From: Clostridium sp. 1001271st1 H5
GTDB taxonomy: Bacteria; Bacillota; Clostridia; Lachnospirales; Lachnospiraceae
Assembly: GCF_005845215.1 (NCBI RefSeq)
Contig: NZ_SPHO01000020.1
Coordinates: 1-64,000 of the forward strand
Direction of reading: 5' to 3'
Length of the DNA: 64,000 nt
Made by a program: the position numbers and the translations under genes. This document shows positions 36,723-45,692 of this stretch, one piece after another (the first letter of the stretch is position 1; each line of letters starts with the position of its first letter). The notes beneath the pieces were generated by a model. It ran no database searches. It was not told where the DNA came from and saw only the letters and a program-made list of their open reading frames with translations.

Positions 36723-37165
36723 ATCTGCTGGAAGTAATCAATGAAAATGCAGTGGCCGTCAATGTAAGGGCGCAGAATAAGGAGGAGGTGTTTGAATATG
36801 TGTGCGACCTTCTTTTAAAGGACGGCAGCATTACATCCAAGGAAGCGTTCAAGCAGGATTTATATATAAGGGAGTCACAGGGAAAGACAGGCATTGGGGA
36901 CGGAATCGCCATTCCCCATGGAAAGTCGGCGGCTGTGAAACGCAACTGTATATCGGTCCTTAAGCTGGAACGACCCATACAATGGGAGACTCTGGATGGC
37001 CTGCCTGTGCAGGTGTTTATCGTATTTGCCATCAATCAAAGGGATAAGGATGACTACTTCCTGCGCCTCATGGCCAGCGTTGCCAAGAAGCTGGCACAGG
37101 AAGGGACATGCAAAAAACTGATGGGAAGCAGCACAAAGGAAGACATTCTGGAAGCATTTTGTTAG
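36719..37165 (+). CDS. PTS fructose-type EIIA component
   Basis: The 148-residue protein matches the mannitol/fructose EIIA family with the phosphorylated His67 in GIGDGIAIPHGKS. It accepts phosphate from HPr and passes it to EIIB encoded next. The start codon overlaps the stop of the BglG-type regulator (ATGA). Its fold is the same as the C-terminal domain of that regulator. Confidence 0.93.
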   Translation: MNLLEVINENAVAVNVRAQNKEEVFEYVCDLLLKDGSITSKEAFKQDLYIRESQGKTGIGDGIAIPHGKSAAVKRNCISVLKLERPIQWETLDGLPVQVFIVFAINQRDKDDYFLRLMASVAKKLAQEGTCKKLMGSSTKEDILEAFC

Positions 37166-37230
37166 GCTGCTTCACTGGATTCGCGGAATACAGGAGCAGC
37201 GTGTTTATGACGAACAGGAGGAAATAAAGG

Positions 37231-37560
37231 ATGAATATAGTAGGGGTTACGGCATGTACGGCGGGCATTGCCCATACATACATTGTCAAGGAAAAGCTGG
37301 AGCAGGCAGCCAGGAAGCTGGGATACACATGCAGAATCGAGACACAGGGAAGCATTGGAATCGAGGAACAGCTGACACCGGAGGAAATCCAAGCTGCCGA
37401 TGTGGTCATTTTGGCCATTGACGTGAAGATTTCAGGGGAAAACCGGTTTAAGGGAAAACCAGTGGTGCGCATGAGCACGGAGAAGGCTATGAAAAATACC
37501 GGAGCGCTGCTTCAGAGCATTGAGGAAGCGCTGGCAAAAAAGAAAAACGGAGGGGATTAA
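37231..37560 (+). CDS. PTS fructose-type EIIB component
   Basis: The 109-residue protein carries the active-site Cys9 in VTACTAGIAHT, the signature of fructose-specific EIIB, and the later IETQGSIGIEEQLT block. It transfers phosphate from EIIA to the sugar carried by EIIC. GGAGG precedes the ATG; the EIIC gene begins four bases after its stop. Confidence 0.94.
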   Translation: MNIVGVTACTAGIAHTYIVKEKLEQAARKLGYTCRIETQGSIGIEEQLTPEEIQAADVVILAIDVKISGENRFKGKPVVRMSTEKAMKNTGALLQSIEEALAKKKNGGD

Positions 37561-37564
37561 GATT

Positions 37565-38653
37565 ATGGGTGGGTTTAAATTATCAGAGATTAAGAAGCAT
37601 GTGATGACAGGAATATCATTCATGATTCCCATTGTTGTGGGCGCAGGCTTATGTATGGCACTGGGAACCGCCATTGGAGGGACCAAGGTATCCGAGGCAG
37701 AGGGAACACTGATATGGTATATCTGGAGGACCGGTAAGGTTGGTATGGGCTTTGTGGTGCCTGTGATTACGGCTGCCATTGCGTATTCCATTGCGGACAG
37801 GCCGGCTATTGCACCTGGATTGATTCTGGGGTCCATTGCTTCGGAGATTTATACCGGATTCATCGGAGGCATTATAGCAGCCTTCCTTGTGGGCTATACA
37901 GTGCTGTTTCTGAAGAAATATCTGAAGGTGCCCAAGACCATGCAGGGTCTGGTTCCTGTACTTATTCTTCCGTTCCTGACCACATTGATTTGCGGTGCCC
38001 TTATGTTTGCTGTTATAGGAAAGCCGGTTGCTTTTGTCATCAATGCATTGCAGAATTGGCTGATAGGACTTCAGGGCGGTTCCAAATTCATTCTGGGAGC
38101 CATTGTGGGAGGCATGTGCGGCGTTGACTTTGGCGGTCCCATCGGCAAGACAGCTTCTCTGTTTGCAAACGGCCTGCTGGTGGACGGCATATACGGTCCG
38201 GAGGCAGTGAAGCTGGTTACATGTATGATTCCTCCTATGGGCGTAACCCTTTCCTACATTCTCACCAGGAACAAGTACACAAAGGCTGAGAAGGAAGCTG
38301 TAAAGGCTGCGTTCCCAATGGGTATATGCATGATTACAGAAGGCGTGATTCCGTTGGCCATGAACGACCCGTTGCGTGTAATCGGATCTTCCGTGATTGC
38401 CACATCCATAGCAGGAGGACTCACCATGGTGCTGGGAATTGAGAATTATGTAACGGCAGGCGGATGGTTCATTATCCCGCTGTCCAATAAACCTTTGATG
38501 ATGGCTGCCATGGTAGCCATGGGAGGCGTTATCATGGGAGTTATACTTTCCCTGTGGAAGAAGGTGGTCACGGAAGACGATTCCATGGATTTTGGCATGG
38601 AGCAGGAAAACGGGGAAACCACCACCGATGGAATGACATTTGAGAACTTTTAG
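37565..38653 (+). CDS. PTS fructose-type EIIC permease
   Basis: The 362-residue membrane protein has about eight to ten hydrophobic segments. It begins KLSEIKKHVMTGISFMIPIVVGAG, as fructose EIIC proteins do, and contains GFIGGIIAAFLVGY and AFPMGICMITEGVIPLAMNDP, the substrate-binding GITEGAIPF-like motif. Separate A, B and C polypeptides are present rather than one fusion. The sugar is a ketose-type substrate by family, but fructose itself is not proven, because two aldolases rather than a 1-phosphofructokinase follow. Confidence 0.93.
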   Translation: MGGFKLSEIKKHVMTGISFMIPIVVGAGLCMALGTAIGGTKVSEAEGTLIWYIWRTGKVGMGFVVPVITAAIAYSIADRPAIAPGLILGSIASEIYTGFIGGIIAAFLVGYTVLFLKKYLKVPKTMQGLVPVLILPFLTTLICGALMFAVIGKPVAFVINALQNWLIGLQGGSKFILGAIVGGMCGVDFGGPIGKTASLFANGLLVDGIYGPEAVKLVTCMIPPMGVTLSYILTRNKYTKAEKEAVKAAFPMGICMITEGVIPLAMNDPLRVIGSSVIATSIAGGLTMVLGIENYVTAGGWFIIPLSNKPLMMAAMVAMGGVIMGVILSLWKKVVTEDDSMDFGMEQENGETTTDGMTFENF

Positions 38654-38689
38654 CGACATCACAGATATTGTCTGATAGGAGGATAAAAA

Positions 38690-39559
38690 ATGCTGCTGAA
38701 TCTGCAGAAAATACTGGAGCCTGCTGTAAAGGGGAATTTTGCAGTGGGAGGGTTCAATGTAACAGAAAGCACTATGTTCAAAGCTATTGTGGAGGAAGCG
38801 GAACACTTGGAATCTCCGGCTATCATCCAGGTTTCCCCCAATGAATTTCAGTTTTCGGAGCGGGAACTGTACCTGTACTTTTCGGTCCGCCTGCAGGGCA
38901 GCAGGAATCCATTTGTGCTTCACTACGACCACAGCAAGTCCTATGATGGGTGCATCCGCGCCATTCAGGCAGGCTTTACCTCTGTCATGTTTGACGGCTC
39001 GCAGATGGAGTATAACCAGAACGTGGAATGCACCCGCCGGGTGGTGGAGGCAGCCCATGGGGCCGGCGTGTCGGTGGAAGGGGAAATTGGGACCATAGGG
39101 GAGACAGCGGACTATGCCGGCGGCACGGTCCGGGATATGGTATACACATCACCGGAGCTGGCCAGACGGTTTGTGGAGGACACCGGAGTGGATGCCCTGG
39201 CGGTTTCCATCGGCACGGTGCACGGCATTCTTCCAAAGGGATATGTGCCCAGACTGCAGCTGGAGCTTCTGAAAGAACTGGCTGCCGCGGTGCCGGTGCC
39301 TCTGGTGCTTCACGGTGGTTCCGGCACGCCCCATGAGGAGGTTGCCGCTGCCTGCAGGACAGGGATTCACAAGGTAAATATATCCAGTGAGTTCAAACAT
39401 GCCTATTACCAGAGCGTAAGGGAGTTTGTGACAAATCATCCCACCCAGGTCAGTCCCACCCTGGTTCTTAAGGATGCAGTGCAGGAGGTAAGGAAGGTGG
39501 CAGGGACAAAGATGCAGGTACTGGGCTGCGCCGGGAAGGCATATTGCTACATAAAATAA
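38690..39559 (+). CDS. Class II ketose-bisphosphate aldolase family protein (copy 2)
   Basis: The 289-residue class II aldolase has FVLHYDHSKS with catalytic Asp and zinc His, VEGEIGTIGE, SIGTVHGILPKGYVP and LHGGSGTPHEEV. It is more divergent than copies 1 and 3 and resembles tagatose-bisphosphate or fructose-bisphosphate aldolases of the GatY/KbaY/FbaA type. It follows the PTS EIIC gene by 36 bases with AGGAGG upstream, so it probably cleaves the phosphorylated product of PTS transport. Confidence 0.9.
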   Translation: MLLNLQKILEPAVKGNFAVGGFNVTESTMFKAIVEEAEHLESPAIIQVSPNEFQFSERELYLYFSVRLQGSRNPFVLHYDHSKSYDGCIRAIQAGFTSVMFDGSQMEYNQNVECTRRVVEAAHGAGVSVEGEIGTIGETADYAGGTVRDMVYTSPELARRFVEDTGVDALAVSIGTVHGILPKGYVPRLQLELLKELAAAVPVPLVLHGGSGTPHEEVAAACRTGIHKVNISSEFKHAYYQSVREFVTNHPTQVSPTLVLKDAVQEVRKVAGTKMQVLGCAGKAYCYIK

Positions 39560-39581
39560 TATCAATTAAGGGGAGTACATA

Positions 39582-40499
39582 ATGTATACAGACATCAAAA
39601 CAATTCTTGACGATGCAAATAAAAACAACTATGCCGTTCTGGCTGCATCCGCATTTAACATGGAGCTGGCCAGGGGACTGATAGCAGCCGCGGATGAAAT
39701 GCAGGCGCCCTTAATTATCCTGATGGGCCAGGCCCAGATGACGAAACACGCCAGGCCGGAGCTGATGGTACCCATGATACGGACGCTTGCAGAGCAGACC
39801 AATGTGCCGGTGGCCCTGATTTTGGACCACGGCAGGGACTGGGAGAAAATCACCTGGGCTTACAGACAGGGATTTTCCTCCGTTATGGTGGATGCTTCGG
39901 CCTATGAGATAGAGGAGAACATTGCCAGGACGAAGAAGGTAGTGGACCTGTGCCATGTACAAGGGCTGGCAGTGGAGGGCGAGCTGGGCCATGTAGGGCA
40001 GGCCGCCACCCTGGACGGATGCGACGAGGCGCTGTATACAAAGCCGGAGGAAGCAGTGCGCTTTGTGCAGGAGACAGGGGTGGACAGTCTGGCCATTGCC
40101 TGCGGCACTGCCCATGGAAATTACCCCAAGGGCTTTGTGCCAACCATTAACTTTGATGTCATAAGAAGGGTGAAACAGGCGGTAAACATGCCCCTGGCAC
40201 TACACGGCGGCTCCGGTTCAGGGGACGAGAACATCCGAAGGGCAGTGGAAGCAGGAATCAACAAGGTGAACATTGCCACTGAGATATTCAATGCGTGCAG
40301 GGATTACGTAAAGACCCGTCTGGACCAAAAGCCGGACCTGGATTATATGTCCCTTATGATGGAAACGGAGCAGGAGTGTAAGAAAACAGTAAAGCATTTT
40401 ATCGGCCTCACAGCATCTGAGGGAAAGGCAGCCGGTTTCCGGAAGAAGTATGCATTCTGCCACGGAATCAGCCAGATTGATACAGGGATTGGCGAATAA
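39582..40499 (+). CDS. Class II ketose-bisphosphate aldolase family protein (copy 3)
   Basis: The 305-residue protein has the same length as copy 1 at 32461-33378 and is very similar to it: ALILDHGRDW, VEGELGHVGQ, IACGTAHGNYPKG and LHGGSGSGDENIRRAVEAGINKVN. It follows copy 2 by 22 bases in the PTS operon. Having two aldolases in tandem suggests different substrates or a two-subunit enzyme. It converges on the second AraC gene, 11 bases away. Confidence 0.9.
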   Translation: MYTDIKTILDDANKNNYAVLAASAFNMELARGLIAAADEMQAPLIILMGQAQMTKHARPELMVPMIRTLAEQTNVPVALILDHGRDWEKITWAYRQGFSSVMVDASAYEIEENIARTKKVVDLCHVQGLAVEGELGHVGQAATLDGCDEALYTKPEEAVRFVQETGVDSLAIACGTAHGNYPKGFVPTINFDVIRRVKQAVNMPLALHGGSGSGDENIRRAVEAGINKVNIATEIFNACRDYVKTRLDQKPDLDYMSLMMETEQECKKTVKHFIGLTASEGKAAGFRKKYAFCHGISQIDTGIGE

Positions 40500-40510
40500 G
40501 GGGACACGCC

Positions 40511-41398
40511 CTAATCCGTATGCCTGCGTCTGTACTGGATGGGGCTGCAGCCGGCCTGCTCCTTAAAGACACGGGAAAAGGAGCTGAGGTTGGTGTATCC
40601 CACGGCCTGTCCAATCATTTCCACGGAATAATCCGTGTTGATGAGAAAATCTTTTGCCCGGGTGATGCGGTATTCTGTAATATAGTCGCTGACTGTCATG
40701 CCGGAGATTTCCTTAAAAACATTATAAAGCTGGGTCTTGCTGACTAAAAACAGACGGGACAGGCTGTCCGTGGTCAGATTTTCACTGTAATGGCCTCCGA
40801 TGTATTCATAAATATCATATACCAACCGGGCGTGCTCCCGGTAGGCAGATGTGCTGAGGGGGCCAAACCGCTCTGTGTAGAGCTGGTTGGCCAGCAGAAG
40901 AAATTCGCCCAGCAGGAATTTAAGGTGCAGGTCCCTTCCATAAGCAGGCGCAGGGTCCCTGCCTCCATCCGGCCTGTTATAATACTCCATCCTGGAAAGG
41001 ACGGAAAGAAAGGCTCCCATCTGCCGGTCCGGCACCGTGAGGACCACGGGCTGGTTGCCGGGGCGAAGCAGGAAGCACTCCAGCAGATTAACTTCCGGTG
41101 TGGAGAACTGGGATATGTAACCGGAGGAAAAATACAGCACATAGCGGTCGCAGATTCCGGACCCGTTCTCTGAATAGATATAATGCAGGTCCATCTGGTT
41201 AAACAGAATCAGCCCATTTCTGGGAATATCAATCACCCCTGTTTCAAACTTACATTTTAAATTGCCGGACAGGGCAAACACAATTTCCATCTGTCTGTGC
41301 AGGTGGAAATTTCGCTTTTCTGTTGTCCCGGTTATCTTGTGCCGAACTGAGAATTCTTCCGGCAGCTTTTCCGTATAGCGTGAAAATGGAATGTCCAT
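40511..41398 (-). CDS. AraC-family transcriptional regulator (copy 2)
   Basis: The 295-residue protein has an N-terminal cupin-type domain (NFHLHRQMEIVFAL; NGLILFNQMDLHYI) and two C-terminal helix-turn-helix motifs (LTTDSLSRLFLVSKTQLYNVF; VEMIGQAVGYTNLSSFSRVF). GGGAGG lies upstream of ATG 41398. A much longer in-frame extension (to 41980) is rejected because it overlaps the gene encoded on the other strand. It is paralogous to the AraC protein at 33464-34345 and occupies the same convergent position behind a copy of the same aldolase. Confidence 0.92.
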   Translation of the reverse strand: MDIPFSRYTEKLPEEFSVRHKITGTTEKRNFHLHRQMEIVFALSGNLKCKFETGVIDIPRNGLILFNQMDLHYIYSENGSGICDRYVLYFSSGYISQFSTPEVNLLECFLLRPGNQPVVLTVPDRQMGAFLSVLSRMEYYNRPDGGRDPAPAYGRDLHLKFLLGEFLLLANQLYTERFGPLSTSAYREHARLVYDIYEYIGGHYSENLTTDSLSRLFLVSKTQLYNVFKEISGMTVSDYITEYRITRAKDFLINTDYSVEMIGQAVGYTNLSSFSRVFKEQAGCSPIQYRRRHTD

Positions 41399-41584
41399 GG
41401 CGCCTCCCAGGGTATCTATGCAATCATATGAAGCACTTCTTAGTATAGCATGGTTTGAAGAAAATGCAAAGTATATGGACAATCTGCAAAAAAATGTAGA
41501 AACACATGGTATATAATACAAAATGTAAGGAAAACAAGGAAAAGTTAAGCCGGTATTCATGGAAAATATAAGGAAAAAGTCAAA

Positions 41585-41998
41585 ATGATTGATGAAATTG
41601 TAAAGAGCACAAGGGAAGCCTGCGCCGTGCTGGAACGTATAAAATCCATGCCGCGTGAGGAATTGGAAAAGGCAGAAATTCTGCCGCTGCTGAGAAATGC
41701 CGTGAACCTGAAGCTTATGATTCAGGAGGATACCCAGACAGATATCAGAAAGCTTGTCATCATGAGCATCAAGCGCCAGGATTTGCAAAAGGGAAACCTG
41801 CCGGATGATGTGATTCAGAGGGAGATAAAGAAATACGACTGTCATCAGACCAGCCTGGCGGCACAGAAAAAGGTATTGCTGCTTATGTTTATTGAGAAGG
41901 AGCTGGGGATTGTAATGGGGGATGATGAGGCCACGGATATAGAGAGTCTGGATGAATTGGCTGAAGCTGTTATAAGGCACCTGAAAGGGGGAGGATGA
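41585..41998 (+). CDS. Hypothetical protein upstream of sufS
   Basis: The 137-residue soluble protein (start MIDEIVKSTREACAVLERIK) is mostly helical and charged, with a Cys-containing segment (KKYDCHQTS) and a C-terminal IEKELGIVMGDDEATDIESL that looks faintly like the helix II region of an acyl carrier protein, but without the phosphopantetheine DSL motif. Its stop is one base before the sufS start, so a role linked to cysteine desulfuration is possible. No family was recognised. AAGGAAAAAG gives the ribosome-binding site, and a TATAAT at 41512 may be the promoter -10. Confidence 0.7.
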   Translation: MIDEIVKSTREACAVLERIKSMPREELEKAEILPLLRNAVNLKLMIQEDTQTDIRKLVIMSIKRQDLQKGNLPDDVIQREIKKYDCHQTSLAAQKKVLLLMFIEKELGIVMGDDEATDIESLDELAEAVIRHLKGGG

Positions 41999-41999
41999 T

Positions 42000-43217
42000 A
42001 TGGATGCAGATAAAATCCGCAGGGATTTTCCGATTCTGGACCAGGAGGGTGGGCCCTTTGTCTATCTGGACAACGGGGCAACCACCCAGAAGCCCCAGGC
42101 TGTCATTGACCGTCTGTGCAGGTATTATTCCCAGGAGAATTCCAATATCCACAGGGGAAGTTATCCCCTGAGCAGCCAGGCGTCCCGCATGTATGAAAGG
42201 GCCAGGGAGACGGTCCGGACATGGGTGGATGCAGAGTATGCGGAGGAAATCGTCTTTACCAAGGGGTGTACGGAGTCAGTCAATCTGGCTGCCGCGGCTG
42301 TATTTGAGACATATGTCCGGACGGGGGACAATGTGATTGTCACTGAGCTGGAGCATTCCTCCAACTATTTCCCATGGAAAAGCCAATGTGAGAAAAAGGG
42401 CGCAGAGCTTCGGGCAGCCTTGGCAGAGAGCGATGGAAGCCTGAGGGCGGACGATGTGCTGGAGCTGGTGGACAGCCGTACCAGACTGATAGCCGTCACA
42501 GCCATGTCCAATGTGACGGGATTTTGTCCGGATGTGAACCGGATTATAAAGGAAGCCCACAGAAGAGGCGTACTGGTTCTGGTAGATGCTGCCCAGGCCA
42601 TTGTGCACCAGGTCATATCCGTAAGGCGTATGGACTGTGATTTTCTGTGCTTTTCCGGTCACAAGCTATACGGGCCCATGGGAATCGGGGTACTGTATGG
42701 AAGGAAGGTATATCTGGAGGAAATGGCCCCGTATCTGTACGGCGGGGACATGGTGGTAAAAGGCGACAGGGGAGAGATTTCATATAAAAGGTCCTCCGGA
42801 AAATACGAGGCCGGCACCCAGAACATTGCAGGGGCACTTGGATTGGAGGCAGCCCTTGTGTATCTCCAAAGTCTGGGCATGGAGGAGATTCTTCGGTATG
42901 AGGCGGAACTGGGCGCATATCTGAGAGAGTGTCTGGAGGCGGTTAAGGGGGTACACATAATCGGGGAGTATGAAGGGGCGCTGCAGGTTCCGCCCATGGC
43001 AGTGTTTGAGGCTGATAACCTGGGAGCCTATGACATAGGCGTTCTGCTGGCCAATTACGGAATAGCGGTCCGCTGTGGTTCCCACTGCGCCTACCCACTT
43101 ATGAAGCGCATGGGAAAGGAAAGCCTCTGCCGCGTATCCCTGGCTTTTTACAATACAAAGCAGGAGATTGCATATATGGCTGAACGGCTGGAACGTATCT
43201 GCGGGAGGGGAAGTTAA
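42000..43217 (+). CDS. sufS: SufS-type cysteine desulfurase
   Basis: A PLP enzyme that takes sulfur from cysteine to form an enzyme persulfide plus alanine. The 405-residue class II (SufS/CsdA) protein has VYLDNGATTQKPQAV, NIHRGSYPLS, TKGCTESVN, ELEHSSNYFPW with the PLP-stacking His, VDAAQA, SGHKLYGPMGIGVLYG with the PLP lysine, and the sulfur-carrying Cys in VRCGSHCAYPLM. It overlaps the sufE gene by one base. The SufS name rests on class and on the SufE-like neighbour; a CsdA-type role is an alternative. Confidence 0.92.
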   Translation: MDADKIRRDFPILDQEGGPFVYLDNGATTQKPQAVIDRLCRYYSQENSNIHRGSYPLSSQASRMYERARETVRTWVDAEYAEEIVFTKGCTESVNLAAAAVFETYVRTGDNVIVTELEHSSNYFPWKSQCEKKGAELRAALAESDGSLRADDVLELVDSRTRLIAVTAMSNVTGFCPDVNRIIKEAHRRGVLVLVDAAQAIVHQVISVRRMDCDFLCFSGHKLYGPMGIGVLYGRKVYLEEMAPYLYGGDMVVKGDRGEISYKRSSGKYEAGTQNIAGALGLEAALVYLQSLGMEEILRYEAELGAYLRECLEAVKGVHIIGEYEGALQVPPMAVFEADNLGAYDIGVLLANYGIAVRCGSHCAYPLMKRMGKESLCRVSLAFYNTKQEIAYMAERLERICGRGS

Positions 43218-43657
43218 TGGATGGGAGATACCAGAAGGATATGCATCAGATAGATATGCATGAAATGGACATGTTCCAGGCTGAGGCAAAACATATTGAC
43301 AACCTTATCCAATTACAGGACCCAGGCTCCCAGTGCGAGTATCTTCTTATGCTTGGGATGGAAAAGCTTCCTTTGGACTCCCTGCGCGGGGACCGGTACA
43401 GGATTGGAGGATGCAGGACCGCAATCTGGGTCCGGGCAGAGAAACAGGACGGGAGGGTGCATTTTTCCAGTGACAGTGATTCCCTGCTGGTGCGGGGCGT
43501 GCTTTCCATTTTAGAAGAGCTGTACCAGGGAAGAACGCCGGAAGCCATAAAATCCCATCCCATGAAATTCCTGGATTATATATCCGACGATGTGATTTAT
43601 CCTGAAATAAAGGAAAATGGATTATCAAAATGTTATGGGATATTAGCACATATGTAA
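43217..43657 (+). CDS. sufE: SufE-like sulfur acceptor protein
   Basis: The 146-residue protein has the SufE/YgdK fold markers: LIQLQDPGSQCEYLLMLG, and the sulfur-accepting Cys66 in YRIGGCRTAIWV, followed by the HFSSDSDSLLVRGVLSIL segment. It accepts sulfur from SufS and stimulates its turnover. The first 24 residues are Met/Asp/His-rich and unlike typical SufE. This is notable because most Firmicutes use SufU instead, while SufE is more common elsewhere. Confidence 0.9.
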   Translation: MDGRYQKDMHQIDMHEMDMFQAEAKHIDNLIQLQDPGSQCEYLLMLGMEKLPLDSLRGDRYRIGGCRTAIWVRAEKQDGRVHFSSDSDSLLVRGVLSILEELYQGRTPEAIKSHPMKFLDYISDDVIYPEIKENGLSKCYGILAHM

Positions 43658-43708
43658 AATAAAAAAACAATAGAAGCAATGAAAAAGGTATAAAAGGAGA
43701 AAACAATC

Positions 43709-45160
43709 ATGAAGTATGCAATGGACGTTAAAGTTAACTTAAAACCGATTTTCAGCAATCTGGTACACACTGACTGGTGGGAAGGCCCTTGCCGGGTAGG
43801 TCCCATGGAAGAGGGGACGCCGGAGTTTGAACGCAGGGTAGGAAAGGAACAGTTTAAAATCTGGTACGAGGAATTACAGAACAACCTGGATTTGACCCGC
43901 TGCCATCTGATGGAGCCGGCCTACCTGGAATTTGACGAGAGCTTTGTGATGCGGGATTCTGAGTTTGACAAGCTGATGCCTGAAAACCATCAGGTGGATT
44001 TGTATCTGATTACATACCGCGTACCCGGAATTGAGCGTTTGAACAAGCCCATTTCCATGATTAATCTGGGGCCTACCCCCATCGACCTTGTGGGTTATTA
44101 CAGGGATATCGGACTTGAGGCATATATGGCCCATGACTACGAGGAGTACAACCGCCTTCTGACCTGCCTCCAGGTGCGTAAGGCGGTTGCCAGCACAAAA
44201 ATACTGATTCTGTCCAATTCCGAGCAGACGCCGGCGTCGGTTAATACCAGCTGCTGCGACCTGGTAAGCCTGTTTACACGGTACGGCATCCGCCATAACC
44301 GCATTGACTTCAGGCAGGTGTTTAACTATTTTGATGAGATACCGGCTGACGAGGGAATCCATCAGGAGGCCAGGGCTCTGATGGAAGGGGCGGATAAAGT
44401 GGATATCACAGAGGAATACCTGTGCAACGACCTGAGGTATTTCCATGCGGTGCGCAGCATGATGGAGCGCTATGACTGCAATGCATTCACCACCCCGTGC
44501 AAGGAGCTGTGTGCAAGCCGGCTGCCCCAGAAGAATAAATGTGTTCCCTGTATTACCCATTCCCTGAATAAGGATGACAGGATTCCGTCTGCATGTGAGG
44601 AGGACCTGGCTGTATGGATGGCCATGATGATGATGATGTACCTGACACGCCAGAGCGTGTTCATGGGGAATCCGGTGCTGGTGCTGGCAGGGAGCAAGAC
44701 CCTGGAACAGCTGGGAATGCCTAAGCTTCTGACACAGCCCGGCCAGGTATTTGACCACGATGTGCTGGAAATCCACCACGCTGTGCCGGTGCGCAGGATG
44801 CGGGGTTTTGACCAGCCGGAGCAGAGCTATGAGCTGGCGCATTTTACCACCCAGGGCTGGGGCGCCCATTACCATGTGGATATGGCAGAGGAGGACGGAC
44901 AGGTGGTTACATTTGGCCGGTTTAACCGTCAGGGAACCAAGATGATGGTGACTGTCGGCCATACACTGGGATGCGAGTTCCGCCCCGTATACTGCAGTCC
45001 TGCTGTGTATTACGAGGTAGAGGGCGGAGCCAGGGAGTTCCGCCAGGCATTGGCAAAGGGCGGTTACGGACATCACCAGGCCATTATTTACGGCAATCAT
45101 GTAAAGGAATTACAGGAGCTGGGCGAAATCGTTGGTTTTGAGGTGGAAGTATTCCACTAA
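43709..45160 (+). CDS. L-fucose/L-arabinose isomerase-like protein
   Basis: The 483-residue protein has the layout of the FucI/AraA superfamily: an N-terminal Rossmann-like part (QVDLYLITYRVPGIERL; KILILSNSEQ), a middle domain with conserved Cys and acidic residues (CNAFTTPCKEL, CVPCITHSLNKDDRIPSACEED), and a C-terminal beta domain with metal-ligand-like His residues (LEIHHAVPVRRM, GWGAHYHVDM). These enzymes interconvert aldoses and ketoses with Mn2+. The substrate is unknown. A cupin gene follows by 14 bases, and a Mn2+-type riboswitch lies further downstream. Confidence 0.65.
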   Translation: MKYAMDVKVNLKPIFSNLVHTDWWEGPCRVGPMEEGTPEFERRVGKEQFKIWYEELQNNLDLTRCHLMEPAYLEFDESFVMRDSEFDKLMPENHQVDLYLITYRVPGIERLNKPISMINLGPTPIDLVGYYRDIGLEAYMAHDYEEYNRLLTCLQVRKAVASTKILILSNSEQTPASVNTSCCDLVSLFTRYGIRHNRIDFRQVFNYFDEIPADEGIHQEARALMEGADKVDITEEYLCNDLRYFHAVRSMMERYDCNAFTTPCKELCASRLPQKNKCVPCITHSLNKDDRIPSACEEDLAVWMAMMMMMYLTRQSVFMGNPVLVLAGSKTLEQLGMPKLLTQPGQVFDHDVLEIHHAVPVRRMRGFDQPEQSYELAHFTTQGWGAHYHVDMAEEDGQVVTFGRFNRQGTKMMVTVGHTLGCEFRPVYCSPAVYYEVEGGAREFRQALAKGGYGHHQAIIYGNHVKELQELGEIVGFEVEVFH

Positions 45161-45174
45161 TCAGGGAGAGGAAC

Positions 45175-45510
45175 ATGGCTTATTATCAGAGAAAGCAGGA
45201 TGTAAACGAAATTGCGGCAGGAAATGGCCACGGTTCCTTTCCCCTTTTGGGAGAGAAACAGGGCTGTACCAACGGCTGCTGCGCCGGAATCAGCTATTAT
45301 TCCCGCACAGAGTATACGCCGCCAGCAGTCCATGAGGACCAGGAGGGCTTCATGGTCCTGTCAGGACAGGGATGGGCCAAAATCGGGGAAGAGGAATTTT
45401 TCGTGGAACAAGGAACTGCATTTATAGCGCCTGAAGGTATGCCTCACCAGATGAAGAGCGCGGACAGCGGGGAACCCCTCACCCTGTTCTGGTTCCATGC
45501 CCAGCCTTAA
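45175..45510 (+). CDS. Small cupin-domain protein
   Basis: The 111-residue protein is a single conserved beta-barrel cupin with PPAVHEDQEGFMVLSGQG (motif 1, with His and Glu) and FIAPEGMPHQMKS (motif 2, with His), enough to bind one metal ion. Proteins like this act as sugar epimerases/mutarotases or as sensing domains. Close coupling to the isomerase-like gene suggests the two act on the same sugar. The start follows GGGAGAGG. Confidence 0.85.
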   Translation: MAYYQRKQDVNEIAAGNGHGSFPLLGEKQGCTNGCCAGISYYSRTEYTPPAVHEDQEGFMVLSGQGWAKIGEEEFFVEQGTAFIAPEGMPHQMKSADSGEPLTLFWFHAQP

Positions 45511-45542
45511 GCGGATACATTCATTAAATTTTTAAAACCCCC

Positions 45543-45571
45543 TTGACATTTCCGAAAAAAAAGGATAAACT
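45543..45571 (+). promoter_or_regulatory. Promoter of the riboswitch-ATPase unit
   Basis: TTGACA (45543-45548) is perfect and TAAACT (45566-45571) lies 17 bases downstream. Confidence 0.7.
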
Positions 45572-45602
45572 CAATGAAAATTCATAATGAATGCGGAACA
45601 GC

Positions 45603-45692
45603 TCGAAAGGGAGTAGTTTAGATATATTGTCAACAACCTCGGTTCCACCGGAACCTGGCAATATATGCCTTTACGGTTACAAGACTTTTATG
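45603..45692 (+). promoter_or_regulatory. yybP-ykoY (Mn2+) riboswitch
   Basis: The leader contains the conserved blocks of this class in order: GAAAGGGAGTAG (45605-45616), TGTCAACAACCTCGGTTCC, CCGGAACCTGGCA (45648-45660) and the closing CAAGACTTTT (45680-45689). Known members bind Mn2+ and turn on exporters, mainly MntP and P-type ATPases. A P-type cation ATPase begins 170 bases downstream. Confidence 0.85.

Noticed and set aside
41399-41980. Long N-terminal extension of the second AraC regulator
   Set aside because: It would overlap the unknown gene upstream of sufS on the other strand, while a good ribosome-binding site supports ATG 41398.
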